A DNA stretch of 32,667 nucleotides from NCBI GenBank assembly GCA_947380435.1, contig CANCRC010000008.1:1-32667 (forward strand), written 5' to 3'. Of the stretch, positions 1 through 9,446 are shown in pieces. The stretch is from Chitinophagaceae bacterium (GTDB taxonomy: Bacteria; Bacteroidota; Bacteroidia; Chitinophagales; Chitinophagaceae). The notes beneath the pieces are model-generated. The model searched no databases, was not told the origin of the DNA, and saw only the letters and a list, made by a program, of their open reading frames with translations. The position numbers and the translations under genes are program-made. The first letter of the stretch is position 1, and each line of letters opens with the position of its first letter.

Positions 1-312
1 GCTAAACCTTTAAGCGTAGGCTTAAACTGTGCATTAGGAGCGCAAGAAATGAGAAGTCATATTGAAGAGCTTTCTCAAATCGCATCTTGTTATACATCGG
101 CATATCCCAAACCACCACTACCGAATGCCATGGGAGAATATGATGAAGAACCCCATCAAACAGCACATTTTATTGAAGAATGGGCGAAAAATAAATTTGT
201 AAATATTGTTGGTGGCTGTTGCGGTACTACCCCAGACCATATCAAACATATGGCAGACAATGTAAAAAATATTACACCCCGTTCACTTCCTATTCTAGAC
301 CCAACTATTTAA
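1..312 (+). CDS. Homocysteine S-methyltransferase domain protein (N-terminal part of split MetH), 5' truncated by window
   Basis: The reading frame is open from base 1 (AKPLSVGLNCALGAQEM...). GLNCALGA and the zinc-binding GGCCGTTPDHI motif are typical of the MetH homocysteine-binding domain. It lies immediately upstream of the rest of MetH. Confidence 0.93.
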   Translation, partial: AKPLSVGLNCALGAQEMRSHIEELSQIASCYTSAYPKPPLPNAMGEYDEEPHQTAHFIEEWAKNKFVNIVGGCCGTTPDHIKHMADNVKNITPRSLPILDPTI

Positions 313-315
313 ATT

Positions 316-3027
316 ATGAGTGAAGAAATAATACATATTAAACCTTATTTAAGATTAGCAGGACTAGAACCTTTAATTATTCGTCCTGAAACTAATTTCG
401 TGAACGTAGGGGAAAGAACCAATGTAACGGGTTCTAAAAAATTTGCAAGACTTATTCGCGAGAACCAATATGAAGAAGCTTTGTCTGTTGCAAGACAACA
501 AGTAGAAAGTGGTGCACAAATTATTGACGTGAACATGGACGACGCTTTACTAGAAGGTGTGAAAGCCATGACTACTTTTTTAAATTTAGTACAAAGCGAA
601 CCCGATATTGCCAAGATACCTATCATGATTGATAGCTCTAAATTTGAAATTATTGAAGCGGGTTTAAAATGTGTGCAAGGAAAATGTATTGTGAACTCTA
701 TTTCTATGAAGGAAGGTGAAGCTAAGTTTATTGAACAAGCACATATCTGTAAGGCATTTGGCGCTGCAGTGATTGTAATGGCTTTTGATGAAGTAGGGCA
801 GGCCGATACAAAGGACCGTAAAATTGAAATTTGCGCGCGCGCTTATAAAATATTAGTAGAACAAGTAGGATTCGATGCTCAAGATATTATTTTTGACCCC
901 AATATTTTTGCGGTGGCTACAGGTATTGAAGAGCATAATAATTATGCAGTCGATTTTATTGAAGCTACTCGCGTTATTAAACAAAGAATGCCGCTAGCTA
1001 AAGTAAGTGGTGGTGTTTCCAACGTTTCTTTTTCTTTTAGAGGCAACGATGCCGTACGTGAAGCTATTCATGCTGTATTTTTATTTCATGCAGTGAAAGC
1101 CGGTATGGATATGGGTATTGTGAATGCAGGTCAATTAGAAGTATATGATGAAATTGAACCTACCTTAAGAAATTTATGTGAGGATGTAATTTTAAATAGA
1201 AACAACGACAACAACGAAGCCACCGAAGCCTTGATTCAATACGCCGATACGGTAAAAGCAAAAGGCAAGGTAGAAGTAAAAAGTGCTGCATGGAGAGAAG
1301 GCACCGTAGAAGAAAGGTTAGCGCATTCTTTAATTAATGGTATTACCGATTATATTGATGCAGATACAGAAGAAGCAAGATTACAATACAGCGAACCATT
1401 AGAAGTGATTGAAGGACCACTCATGGCGGGCATGAACCAAGTGGGTGATTTATTTGGATCAGGTAAAATGTTTTTACCACAGGTGGTAAAAAGTGCAAGG
1501 GTAATGAAAAAAAGTGTGGCTGTTTTAACGCCGTTTATTGAAGCGGAGAAAGAAAGAAAAAAATTAGCTTCCATTAATCCCAATGGCGCTAGCAAGGGGC
1601 CTGCTAAAATATTACTGGCCACCGTGAAAGGCGATGTGCATGATATTGGAAAAAATATTGTGGGCGTGGTACTCGGCTGTAATGGATATGAAATTATTGA
1701 TTTAGGCGTAATGGTGCCTGCCGATAAAATTTTAGCAGAAGCACAAAAGCAAGAGGTAGATATTATTGGACTAAGTGGTTTAATTACACCTTCTTTAGAT
1801 GAGATGGTGTATATCGCTAAAGAAATGAAACGAAGAGGCATGACTATTCCACTTATGATTGGTGGTGCCACTACCTCTCGCATGCATACGGCCGTAAAAA
1901 TTGCGCCAGAATATGGAGATGGTGTAATACATGTATTAGACGCTTCAAGAAGTGTGACGGTGGCAGGTTCTTTACTGAACAAAGACCAAAAAGCCCCTTT
2001 CTTATTAGAATTAGAAAAAGCCTACGCAGGACTGAAGAACGATTTTGATAATAAAAAAACAACTAAGCAATCACTTAGCTATGTAGATGCTTTGCAAAAC
2101 AAAGCAGTCATAGATTGGGAAAATTTTAAAGTAGTAGCCCCTAGTTTTACGGGTAATAAAGCCATTGAGATCACCGACTTATCGGTGCTCGTAGACTATA
2201 TCGATTGGAAACCCTTTTTCATTGCTTGGGAATTGCATGGTAATTTCCCAGCCATTTTAACAGATAAAGTAGTAGGTGAAGTAGCTACAAAATTATATGC
2301 CGATGCACAAAAACTACTCACTCAAATCATTGAAGAGAAATGGCTAACAGCCAAAGGTGCTGTGGGTTTCTGGCCAGCTAGTTCTAATAACGATGATGTA
2401 CTTGTAGAAAATGGTCAAGAAAAAATAGCCTTGCATTTTTTAAGACAACAAGCTAAAAAAACAGTTGGTCAACCCAATTATTCTTTAGCCGATTTCATTT
2501 GCCCTGCCACTGAAAATAAAAAAGATTTTATTGGCGCCTTTGCAGTCACTATTCATGGTATTGAAAAACATATCAAAAAATTTGAAGAAAATTTAGACGA
2601 CTATAATAAAATTATTTTACAAGCACTTGCCGATAGATTAGCAGAAGCTTTTGCAGAATACTTACATGCTAAAACTAGAAAAGAATATTGGGGCTATGCT
2701 GCCGATGAAACTTTAACCAATGAATCTTTAATTAGTGAGCAGTATGTAGGCATTCGTCCTGCACCTGGTTATCCTGCTTGTCCCGACCATACAGAAAAAT
2801 ATACTTTGTTTAATTTATTAGAAGCTGAAAAAAATACAGGTATTAGCTTAACAGAAAGCCTAGCGATGTACCCAGCTTCTAGTGTTTGTGGTTGGTATTT
2901 CGCCAATCCGCAAAGTCAATATTTTGGATTAGGTAAAATTAGTCAGGACCAAGTGTTAGATTATACCAAAAGAAAAGATAAACCTTTAGAGTATATCACT
3001 AGATGGTTACAACCAGTGATTGACTAA
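316..3027 (+). CDS. metH: Methionine synthase, cobalamin-dependent (pterin-binding, B12-binding and activation domains)
   Basis: [17 protein letters not shown] (pterin domain), [26 protein letters not shown] (DxHxxG B12 motif) and [17 protein letters not shown] (activation domain). Confidence 0.97.
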   Translation: MSEEIIHIKPYLRLAGLEPLIIRPETNFVNVGERTNVTGSKKFARLIRENQYEEALSVARQQVESGAQIIDVNMDDALLEGVKAMTTFLNLVQSEPDIAKIPIMIDSSKFEIIEAGLKCVQGKCIVNSISMKEGEAKFIEQAHICKAFGAAVIVMAFDEVGQADTKDRKIEICARAYKILVEQVGFDAQDIIFDPNIFAVATGIEEHNNYAVDFIEATRVIKQRMPLAKVSGGVSNVSFSFRGNDAVREAIHAVFLFHAVKAGMDMGIVNAGQLEVYDEIEPTLRNLCEDVILNRNNDNNEATEALIQYADTVKAKGKVEVKSAAWREGTVEERLAHSLINGITDYIDADTEEARLQYSEPLEVIEGPLMAGMNQVGDLFGSGKMFLPQVVKSARVMKKSVAVLTPFIEAEKERKKLASINPNGASKGPAKILLATVKGDVHDIGKNIVGVVLGCNGYEIIDLGVMVPADKILAEAQKQEVDIIGLSGLITPSLDEMVYIAKEMKRRGMTIPLMIGGATTSRMHTAVKIAPEYGDGVIHVLDASRSVTVAGSLLNKDQKAPFLLELEKAYAGLKNDFDNKKTTKQSLSYVDALQNKAVIDWENFKVVAPSFTGNKAIEITDLSVLVDYIDWKPFFIAWELHGNFPAILTDKVVGEVATKLYADAQKLLTQIIEEKWLTAKGAVGFWPASSNNDDVLVENGQEKIALHFLRQQAKKTVGQPNYSLADFICPATENKKDFIGAFAVTIHGIEKHIKKFEENLDDYNKIILQALADRLAEAFAEYLHAKTRKEYWGYAADETLTNESLISEQYVGIRPAPGYPACPDHTEKYTLFNLLEAEKNTGISLTESLAMYPASSVCGWYFANPQSQYFGLGKISQDQVLDYTKRKDKPLEYITRWLQPVID

Positions 3028-3070
3028 TGATACTTTAAAGAATTATTCTTTATTGAATACTTAACGAATA

Positions 3071-3103
3071 AAAAAAGGAACCTAGCAATAAGTTCCTTTT
3101 TTT
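3071..3103. terminator. Bidirectional intrinsic terminator between convergent metH and LOG-family gene
   Basis: A-tract + ggaac ... gttcc + T-tract (aaaaaaggaacctagcaataagttccttttttt) between two convergent genes. Confidence 0.75.
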
Positions 3104-3108
3104 ATTTC

Positions 3109-3846
3109 TTATCTTTTTTCAAATAACCACCATAAACGTTTGCGTGGTTTGACTTTGTAATTTTTACGTACATATTTACTTATATGCTCCATGGCCTCGT
3201 CCACGCTATCGGTGAATAACATAAATTTTTTATCCTCCTCAGCAATAGTTCCTTCTGCAATCATGTGTTCCATCCAATGATGAAAAGGCTTATAATATTC
3301 TTTACCCATAACCACAATAGGAAAGTCATTTATAACCTTGGTTTGTGCTAAGGTTAAAGTTTCAAAAAATTCATCTTGGGTGCCAAAACCTCCTGGCATA
3401 ATAATAAAAGCATAGGAATATTTTACCATCAATACTTTTCTAATAAAAAAATAATTAAACGTAAGTGAAATTTGCGTGTAAGGATTAGGAGATTGCTCAA
3501 AAGGTAATTTAATATTACAACCAATGGAAGTTCCTCCATTTTCAAAAGCCCCTCTGTTGGCAGCTTCCATAATACCTGGTCCACCGCCGGTCATGGTAGT
3601 GAAGCCCAGGCCAGCAATTCGCTTCCCAATTTCTCTAGCCATTTTATAGTACACATTATTTTCATCAAATCTTGCAGAGCCGAAAACAGTCACGCTGGGA
3701 CCCACAAAATGTAAGGTTCTAAACCCTTTAATAAATTGAACGAAAATTTGAAGGGCAAATAAAAATTCATTCACCCTGGGCTTGGGGCCCTCTAAGTCAT
3801 ACTGCTTATAGGCTGGAATAATTCTTTGCTGATCTATTGGTTTCAT
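3109..3846 (-). CDS. LOG family / TIGR00730 Rossmann-fold protein (putative nucleotide 5'-monophosphate phosphoribohydrolase)
   Basis: GGGPGIMEAANRGA and PGGFGTQDEFFE motifs of the LOG/lysine-decarboxylase-like family. Confidence 0.9.
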   Translation of the reverse strand: MKPIDQQRIIPAYKQYDLEGPKPRVNEFLFALQIFVQFIKGFRTLHFVGPSVTVFGSARFDENNVYYKMAREIGKRIAGLGFTTMTGGGPGIMEAANRGAFENGGTSIGCNIKLPFEQSPNPYTQISLTFNYFFIRKVLMVKYSYAFIIMPGGFGTQDEFFETLTLAQTKVINDFPIVVMGKEYYKPFHHWMEHMIAEGTIAEEDKKFMLFTDSVDEAMEHISKYVRKNYKVKPRKRLWWLFEKR

Positions 3847-3950
3847 GAGTGCTGAGAATAATTTAACAAATTCTATTATTGAAGTTATAATAAATATTGA
3901 AGCATAGTACTTTAAATAAGCTAAATTTGAGCTATCATTTTAAAGGAATT

Positions 3951-5363
3951 ATGAAGCCAGTCATTGCCATCAGATTTTTACTTTTTTCATTGCTATGCTG
4001 CTTGCAGGTAAATGCGCAAAGCACAAGCAAGCCCTTACCCTTAGTAGCCGTTGAACAAATACAAGCTTACTCTTATCTAAACCCCACTGCTAACTATTGG
4101 CAAATTCCAACGAATATTAATCCTTTTTTAGAGGCCTTAGATACCAGTCTTTTTGTCACTTTAAAAATGCAAAGAGAGAAAAATTACAATACACTTAATC
4201 TTACACTTACTAAAACAAATCAACCAGGTAAAATAAAAATTAATTGGTCGGCTAGTAGAGATATCCCCTACCATGCTTATTTAGAATTATATGAAATGGA
4301 CCCCGAATTTGCTTTTAGGAATGATTTGATTGTTACTAATGATTCAGCTAAATTATCACAAAGAAAAAAAAGAGATAGCATTCATTGCGTTTGGTTTGTT
4401 GCCTGTTCTATTTTTAATCTAAAGCAAGAACGCGTTTTTCAAAAAACAATTATGCTAGGCTTTACCCCTATTGGTACATTAGGCATTGGGTATACTATCA
4501 AAACATCCCCTAGCATGCCCAATCTTGTATTCAGTGCCATTGCCAAGTCATTGAATTTTTTAGACACAGAAGGAGACGATATAGATTTTATTGATGTCAA
4601 AATTCCAGCGGCTTATGCCACCGATAATTATTGGATGCCCTTTGTGCACAATATGCCAAGAACGCTATTTGACACGAGCAAGCAATTTATATCCTTTGCC
4701 GATCAAGAAGGTGTGCATGCCTTAAGAGTGCCTGCTGCTGTTTTAAAAAAAATTAATCATAAAGACAAATCTGAAACCAACCCCTATAAAGAAATTATTA
4801 GTACTTTAAAAAAGACTAGGTCTTTATTTAACAATAACGAGTACTATCAAGTCATACAGCCACTTCGCGATATTAAAAATAATATCGATTATACATTAGA
4901 TACCTATATTGAGTTTACTACCGAACCCGTATCAAATGACAATAAACCAAAATTTGCCATTCAATTTTTACCCGAAGTTACGCATCGCATTTACCAAGAG
5001 AAAGATAGTATTGGCTTTTTTACAGTGAACGACTTTGTGAAAGAAGAAAAAAAATTTTACTACCCAGACATTGTATACAATGGATACGATTCTAGCCGAA
5101 GTGCTCCCTTAGGTACATTTTTTGCGAAACAACCTATTGTTCAATCAAGAGTCATTTCAGGTATATCTTTTAACCATGAATTTAGCATTCAACTGAATTA
5201 TGAAAATAATATAACCACTATCCTTGTTGATAAACTAATGGTCATGGTCATTAGTGGCAATAAAAAACCTAGTCAAATGGTGGCAAAAGGAAGTCTTCCT
5301 TCGAATTTACAATCGTTATTATTACTCATTGCCTATGCAGAAATATTTCAACAACCAGGATAA
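3951..5363 (+). CDS. Hypothetical secreted/periplasmic protein with signal peptide
   Basis: Long ORF. The internal ATG at 3951 starts a good signal peptide (MKPVIAIRFLLFSLLCCLQVNAQS), so it is preferred over 3897. No family recognised. Confidence 0.75.
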   Translation: MKPVIAIRFLLFSLLCCLQVNAQSTSKPLPLVAVEQIQAYSYLNPTANYWQIPTNINPFLEALDTSLFVTLKMQREKNYNTLNLTLTKTNQPGKIKINWSASRDIPYHAYLELYEMDPEFAFRNDLIVTNDSAKLSQRKKRDSIHCVWFVACSIFNLKQERVFQKTIMLGFTPIGTLGIGYTIKTSPSMPNLVFSAIAKSLNFLDTEGDDIDFIDVKIPAAYATDNYWMPFVHNMPRTLFDTSKQFISFADQEGVHALRVPAAVLKKINHKDKSETNPYKEIISTLKKTRSLFNNNEYYQVIQPLRDIKNNIDYTLDTYIEFTTEPVSNDNKPKFAIQFLPEVTHRIYQEKDSIGFFTVNDFVKEEKKFYYPDIVYNGYDSSRSAPLGTFFAKQPIVQSRVISGISFNHEFSIQLNYENNITTILVDKLMVMVISGNKKPSQMVAKGSLPSNLQSLLLLIAYAEIFQQPG

Positions 5364-5374
5364 AAAACTATTGC

Positions 5375-6142
5375 ATGCGTATTGTGAGTTATAATGTTAA
5401 TGGAATTAGAGCCGCTATTAAAAAAGGGCTTATTGAATGGTTAAGCGAATACCCCGTAGATATTTTTTGCGTACAAGAAACCAAGGCTACACAGGACGAT
5501 ATCGACCTTTCTTTATTTACTTCACTTGGCTATCATGTCTGCTGGTTTTCCGCTCAAAAAAAAGGCTATAGTGGTGTAGCTGTTTTTAGTAAGATAAAAC
5601 CCGATTTAGTGCAAACTGGCAATGGATATGCCATGAGCGATTTCGAGGGCAGAGTGATTAGAGTGGATATTGGAGAACTTACCATTATTAATGCCTATTT
5701 CCCCTCTGGAAGTAGTGGCGATGAAAGGCAGACCTACAAATACCAGTGGTTGAAAGAATTTGAAAGCTATTTAAAAAAATTACAAAAGAAACGCCCCAAA
5801 ATAATTCTTGCAGGAGACTATAATATTGCGCATCAAGAAATAGATATTCATGATCCCAAAGGCAATAAAAAATCTTCTGGTTTTTTACCTGAAGAAAGAG
5901 CCTGGATGGATTCATTTTTAGCAGGTGGATGGATTGATAGTTATAGAAAAATAAATCCTACCACCACAGGCGGGTATTCTTGGTGGACACAAAGATTCCC
6001 GAGTGTGAGACTACAAAATAAAGGATGGCGTATTGATTATTTATGTACCACAGAAGCTTTAGCTAGTTCCATCAAAGCCGCTACCATACTGCCGATGGTG
6101 AAACATAGTGACCACTGTCCTATTGTTGTAGAAATAAAATAA
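5375..6142 (+). CDS. xth: Exodeoxyribonuclease III (AP endonuclease, ExoIII family)
   Basis: MRIVSYNVNGIRAAIKKG, CVQETKA, GDYNIAHQEIDIHDPKGN and HSDHCPIVVE motifs of the EEP nuclease family. Confidence 0.95.
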   Translation: MRIVSYNVNGIRAAIKKGLIEWLSEYPVDIFCVQETKATQDDIDLSLFTSLGYHVCWFSAQKKGYSGVAVFSKIKPDLVQTGNGYAMSDFEGRVIRVDIGELTIINAYFPSGSSGDERQTYKYQWLKEFESYLKKLQKKRPKIILAGDYNIAHQEIDIHDPKGNKKSSGFLPEERAWMDSFLAGGWIDSYRKINPTTTGGYSWWTQRFPSVRLQNKGWRIDYLCTTEALASSIKAATILPMVKHSDHCPIVVEIK

Positions 6143-6160
6143 AATACAAAACTACAGTAC

Positions 6161-6463
6161 ATGAAAGTATATAATATTAGTTTTCAGATTGATCCCGCTT
6201 TGGAATTTCAATGGTTGGAATGGATGAAAAATAATTTTATTCCAAAGGTGATGGCAAGTCAAAATTTTAAAGAAAATAAATTGTATCAAATTAAAGTTAA
6301 TGCCGACCAATCGCCTACTTATACTTTACAACTTTATTGTGACAACATCGAGCTATGGCAGGCCTATCAAGAATTACAGGCAACTGAGCATTTACAGGAA
6401 GTACAGCATACCTGGGGTGAAAAATGCTACTATTTTTGCACCGAAATGCAAATTGTGAATTGA
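6161..6463 (+). CDS. DUF4286-like small protein
   Basis: 100-aa ORF (MKVYNISFQIDPALEFQWLEWMKNNFIPKVM...) resembling the DUF4286 family common in Bacteroidota. Confidence 0.7.
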   Translation: MKVYNISFQIDPALEFQWLEWMKNNFIPKVMASQNFKENKLYQIKVNADQSPTYTLQLYCDNIELWQAYQELQATEHLQEVQHTWGEKCYYFCTEMQIVN

Positions 6464-6681
6464 ATGTGGATAGATTAAATAGCCGAAACTCAAGGCAGGC
6501 TTATATTTCAGCCGATTATCAATGAAACTCAATGACAGCAAGGGTTTTAGTCATTTTACCTTCAATAACTTAAACTAACGAATTAGGTGTTTTTGCACGA
6601 AAACCTTACTATTTAAGGGTTTCAAAGGAAAAATAAAAATGAAATTTTAAAAAAAATATTTTTTCAATTGATAAAACCCAA

Positions 6682-6689
6682 TAAATTTG
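6682..6689 (+). promoter_or_regulatory. Possible Bacteroidota -7 element (TAnnTTTG) upstream of HU gene
   Basis: TAAATTTG matches TAnnTTTG and lies 33 bp upstream of the HU ATG. No well-spaced -33 TTG was found, so support is weak. Confidence 0.3.
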
Positions 6690-6722
6690 TTACATCGTTT
6701 TAAACTTATAAAAAACACATCT

Positions 6723-6992
6723 ATGAACAAAGCAGAATTGATCGCTCACATTGCTGACAATGCAGAGATCGCAAAAACACAAGCAAATGCAGCAGTTGAT
6801 GCATTTATCGAAGCAGTTACAAAAGCCTTGAAAAAAGGAGATAAAGTAACTTTAGTAGGATTTGGTACATTCTCAGTTTCTAAGCGTGCAGCTCGTATGG
6901 GCCGTAATCCACAAACTGGTGCTGCTATCAAAATCAAAGCTAAGAAAGTTGCAAAATTCAAAGCAGGTAAAGAATTGAGCGGTAAATTATAG
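6723..6992 (+). CDS. HU family DNA-binding protein
   Basis: [71 protein letters not shown] is a canonical HU sequence. Confidence 0.97.
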   Translation: MNKAELIAHIADNAEIAKTQANAAVDAFIEAVTKALKKGDKVTLVGFGTFSVSKRAARMGRNPQTGAAIKIKAKKVAKFKAGKELSGKL

Positions 6993-7036
6993 TTTTAGTG
7001 ACTAAAATCGCTTAATTACAAGATTTTGAAAAAAAA

Positions 7037-7061
7037 CCCTCGTATGTGCGAGGGTTTTTTT
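7037..7061 (+). terminator. Intrinsic terminator of HU gene
   Basis: ccctcg-tatgtg-cgaggg followed by ttttttt. Confidence 0.9.
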
Positions 7062-7101
7062 ATTTTTGCTGTCCAATCAACAATTAACAAAAAACAAGAA
7101 T

Positions 7102-7287
7102 ATGGGAAGAGGAGATAAAAAAACAGCTAAAGGAAAAAGATTTAAAGGTTCTTTTGGCGTAAGCAGACCACATAAAGTGGCTAGCAAAGGCGCTAAAGTA
7201 GCAGCTGCAAAAGTGGCTACACCTAAAGCGGCTGCCCCTAAGGCTGCTGCAGCAAAAACTGAAAAAGCAACTAAAGCGAAAGCTTAA
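7102..7287 (+). CDS. 30S ribosomal protein THX-like protein with Ala/Lys-rich C-terminal tail
   Basis: MGRGDKKTAKGKRFKGSFGVSRPHK matches the short THX/Thx pattern. It is followed by KVAAAKVATPKAAAPKAAAAKTEKATKAKA. The ATG at 7102 is preferred over 7066. Confidence 0.8.
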   Translation: MGRGDKKTAKGKRFKGSFGVSRPHKVASKGAKVAAAKVATPKAAAPKAAAAKTEKATKAKA

Positions 7288-7303
7288 CACTTATTAATAA
7301 AGG

Positions 7304-7325
7304 CCCCTTAAAGGGGTTTTTTATT
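7304..7325 (+). terminator. Intrinsic terminator after THX gene
   Basis: cccctt-aaggggttttttatt hairpin plus T-tract shortly after the stop codon. Confidence 0.75.
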
Positions 7326-7360
7326 AGCCTTTATTGACCATAGAAAATAAATAAGTATTT

Positions 7361-7564
7361 ATGAAACGTATCACGTTTTTAATACTGTCTCAATTATTGG
7401 TACTAAGTGCTATGGCACAATGTTCTATCTGTACCAAAACTGCTGCTCAAATTGGACAAGAAGCTGGAAAGGGTTTCAATGCAGGTATTGTATACCTAGC
7501 AGCTATGCCTTTTGCCATTGCTGGTTATGTTGCCTTCAAATGGTGGAAGCAGGATAAATCTTAA
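7361..7564 (+). CDS. Small exported/membrane protein with CxxC motif
   Basis: 67-aa ORF with a signal peptide (MKRITFLILSQLLVLSAMAQ), CSICTKTAAQ, a second hydrophobic helix and a charged C-terminus. Confidence 0.7.
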   Translation: MKRITFLILSQLLVLSAMAQCSICTKTAAQIGQEAGKGFNAGIVYLAAMPFAIAGYVAFKWWKQDKS

Positions 7565-8466
7565 TAAAAACTTTGCGCGAATTTAAAAATATTGAAATGC
7601 GCTTTCTTAGACTCCGAAGCTAAATTCAATTTTACTTTTTCAATATCTACCTGATTCATTTTACTAGCCATTATTAATTGCATCACTTTGGTAAATAGCA
7701 TTTCATTTTTCTGAGCGCCATCATGCAGCGCTAATTGATGTACTTTAATTACATTTAACAATTCTGCAATACCTTCTCTTTCAGTGGCGATCGTACTTAC
7801 TACTTGTGGCGTATTTTCTGCAGGTGTATTTTCTGCAATCATTTGCTTTAAATGATTCACAAATATTTGGGCATTAGGTCGGTCACTTTTATTCACTACA
7901 AATACATTGGCAATTTCCATTAAACCCGATTTCATCATTTGCACTTCATCTCCTGCCTCAGGCACTAAGACCACCACAGTGGTATCGGCTAGAGAGGCTA
8001 TTTCCACCTCTGACTGGCCCACGCCTACTGTTTCCACCACTATATAATCAAAGCCTGCAGACTGCATTAAAGTAGTCAAGGATAGCATGGCACTATTCAA
8101 TCCACCCAAATGTCCTCTTGCAGCCAGCGACCTTATATACACTTGTGCATGTAAGTACCAATCCTTCATTCGAATACGATCTCCTAAAATAGCACCTTGA
8201 TGAAAAGGAGAAGATGGATCCACAGATAATACAGCTACTTTTTTTCCCTCCTCCACCCAAGTACTAATAAGAGCATTAATTAAGGTGCTCTTTCCTGCAC
8301 CGGGAGGGCCCGTCACCCCTATAATAGGAATATTGGCGGGCGCTAAGGCTTCTAAAAAAGTGGTTGCCCCTTCTTTATTATTTTCAATAAAGGATATGGC
8401 CTTGGCAAGTAAAAGAAAATCTCCTTTGTCCACCCCCTGTTGAATATCGGAAATAGAATGCATCAT
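7561..8466 (-). CDS. meaB: MeaB/ArgK-family P-loop GTPase (methylmalonyl-CoA mutase chaperone-like)
   Basis: GVTGPPGAGKSTLINAL (Walker A), VDPSSPFHQGAILGDRIRM, VETVGVGQSEVEIASLADTTVVVLVPEAGD and VVNKSDRPNA. Confidence 0.93.
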   Translation of the reverse strand: MMHSISDIQQGVDKGDFLLLAKAISFIENNKEGATTFLEALAPANIPIIGVTGPPGAGKSTLINALISTWVEEGKKVAVLSVDPSSPFHQGAILGDRIRMKDWYLHAQVYIRSLAARGHLGGLNSAMLSLTTLMQSAGFDYIVVETVGVGQSEVEIASLADTTVVVLVPEAGDEVQMMKSGLMEIANVFVVNKSDRPNAQIFVNHLKQMIAENTPAENTPQVVSTIATEREGIAELLNVIKVHQLALHDGAQKNEMLFTKVMQLIMASKMNQVDIEKVKLNLASESKKAHFNIFKFAQSFY

Positions 8467-9341
8467 TATTTTCTGATAATTTTATAATTTTTAAAATCAA
8501 AAGGTCGAATACCTGTTAATTTTTCAAAAAGGTACAAGCATTTATTTTTAAAGGAAAACTTTTTTTGAGAAAGATCTATATCAATTTTCCAATTTTGTCT
8601 TTGAATTCTATCCAGCATCACTGATGGATGCGTGCCTGTAAATTTTTCTAAAGAATCAAAGCCTGTAAAATCATAATCATCGGGACTTGCTTTTATTTTT
8701 TCCATTTGATGATCGTCGTTCCAATACACACTACTTTCTTTTAATTTTTTTCTCATCTGCGTAGGACTTTTCACCCAGCCATAATGATAAATACTAGCAT
8801 CCACCCTAGCCACGGGCAATTTGGTCCTACCTATTCTAAAACCTTGCGCATCTCTATAAGCAGAGATAGCTTTATTATTTCTAATAATTCTAATTTCATG
8901 TGCATACCATTTTCTGCTATCGCCTACATAATCATAAGTACCATAAAAATGTTTGTATTTAAACAGTAGTCCTTGCACTTCTGTATCAAAAGCATAATTT
9001 TCACAGCCTTCTTTTATAGCAGCATGGTATTTTTCATGCACTACTTCGTCGCCTTGAATATAAAAAGCCCAAGTATATTCATCACCAATTAAAGCAAAGG
9101 CTTTATCAGTTTCTTCTGCTAATACAGCGCCTCCTTTTCTTAAATTTTTATTCCAAACAGAATGATGAATTTTAATTTTAGGATCACCAATGGCTTCAAT
9201 AAGGGCGATGGTTTCGTCGCTAGAATCACCAATTAAAACAATCATTTCATCCACTACGGGTAGTATGGACCTGATGGCTTCCACAATGGGAAAGTCATTG
9301 ATCACTGCATTTTTTATAATGGTAAACCCCGCTATTTTCAT
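8466..9341 (-). CDS. Glycosyltransferase, GT2-like
   Basis: N-terminal MKIAGFTIIKNAVINDFPIVEAIRSILPVVDEMIVLIGDSSDETIALIEAIGDPKIKI is a GT-A nucleotide-binding pattern; its stop overlaps the meaB start (TAATG). Confidence 0.8.
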   Translation of the reverse strand: MKIAGFTIIKNAVINDFPIVEAIRSILPVVDEMIVLIGDSSDETIALIEAIGDPKIKIHHSVWNKNLRKGGAVLAEETDKAFALIGDEYTWAFYIQGDEVVHEKYHAAIKEGCENYAFDTEVQGLLFKYKHFYGTYDYVGDSRKWYAHEIRIIRNNKAISAYRDAQGFRIGRTKLPVARVDASIYHYGWVKSPTQMRKKLKESSVYWNDDHQMEKIKASPDDYDFTGFDSLEKFTGTHPSVMLDRIQRQNWKIDIDLSQKKFSFKNKCLYLFEKLTGIRPFDFKNYKIIRK

Positions 9342-9446
9342 GCCCGCTTATTTTGAACTTCAAATAACCGAAAACTTTTGCAACTTGCCTATTGTTTTAC
9401 CTAAACTTTGAGGCAAAGAGATTATTTTTGAACTATAAGCAAAACT

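Noticed and set aside
1350-1982. 210-aa antisense ORF inside metH
   Set aside because: Shadow ORF opposite a strongly conserved CDS. Composition is low-complexity Ser/Ile/Leu-rich, with no recognisable domain.
6746-7290. Antisense ORFs opposite HU (6746-6961) and THX (7084-7290)
   Set aside because: They mirror well-supported genes. The Ser/Phe/Cys-rich translation is an artefact of Ala/Lys codons on the sense strand.
8784-9411. Plus-strand ORFs inside the glycosyltransferase (8784-8969, 9190-9411)
   Set aside because: Opposite-strand shadows of a conserved gene, with no independent support.
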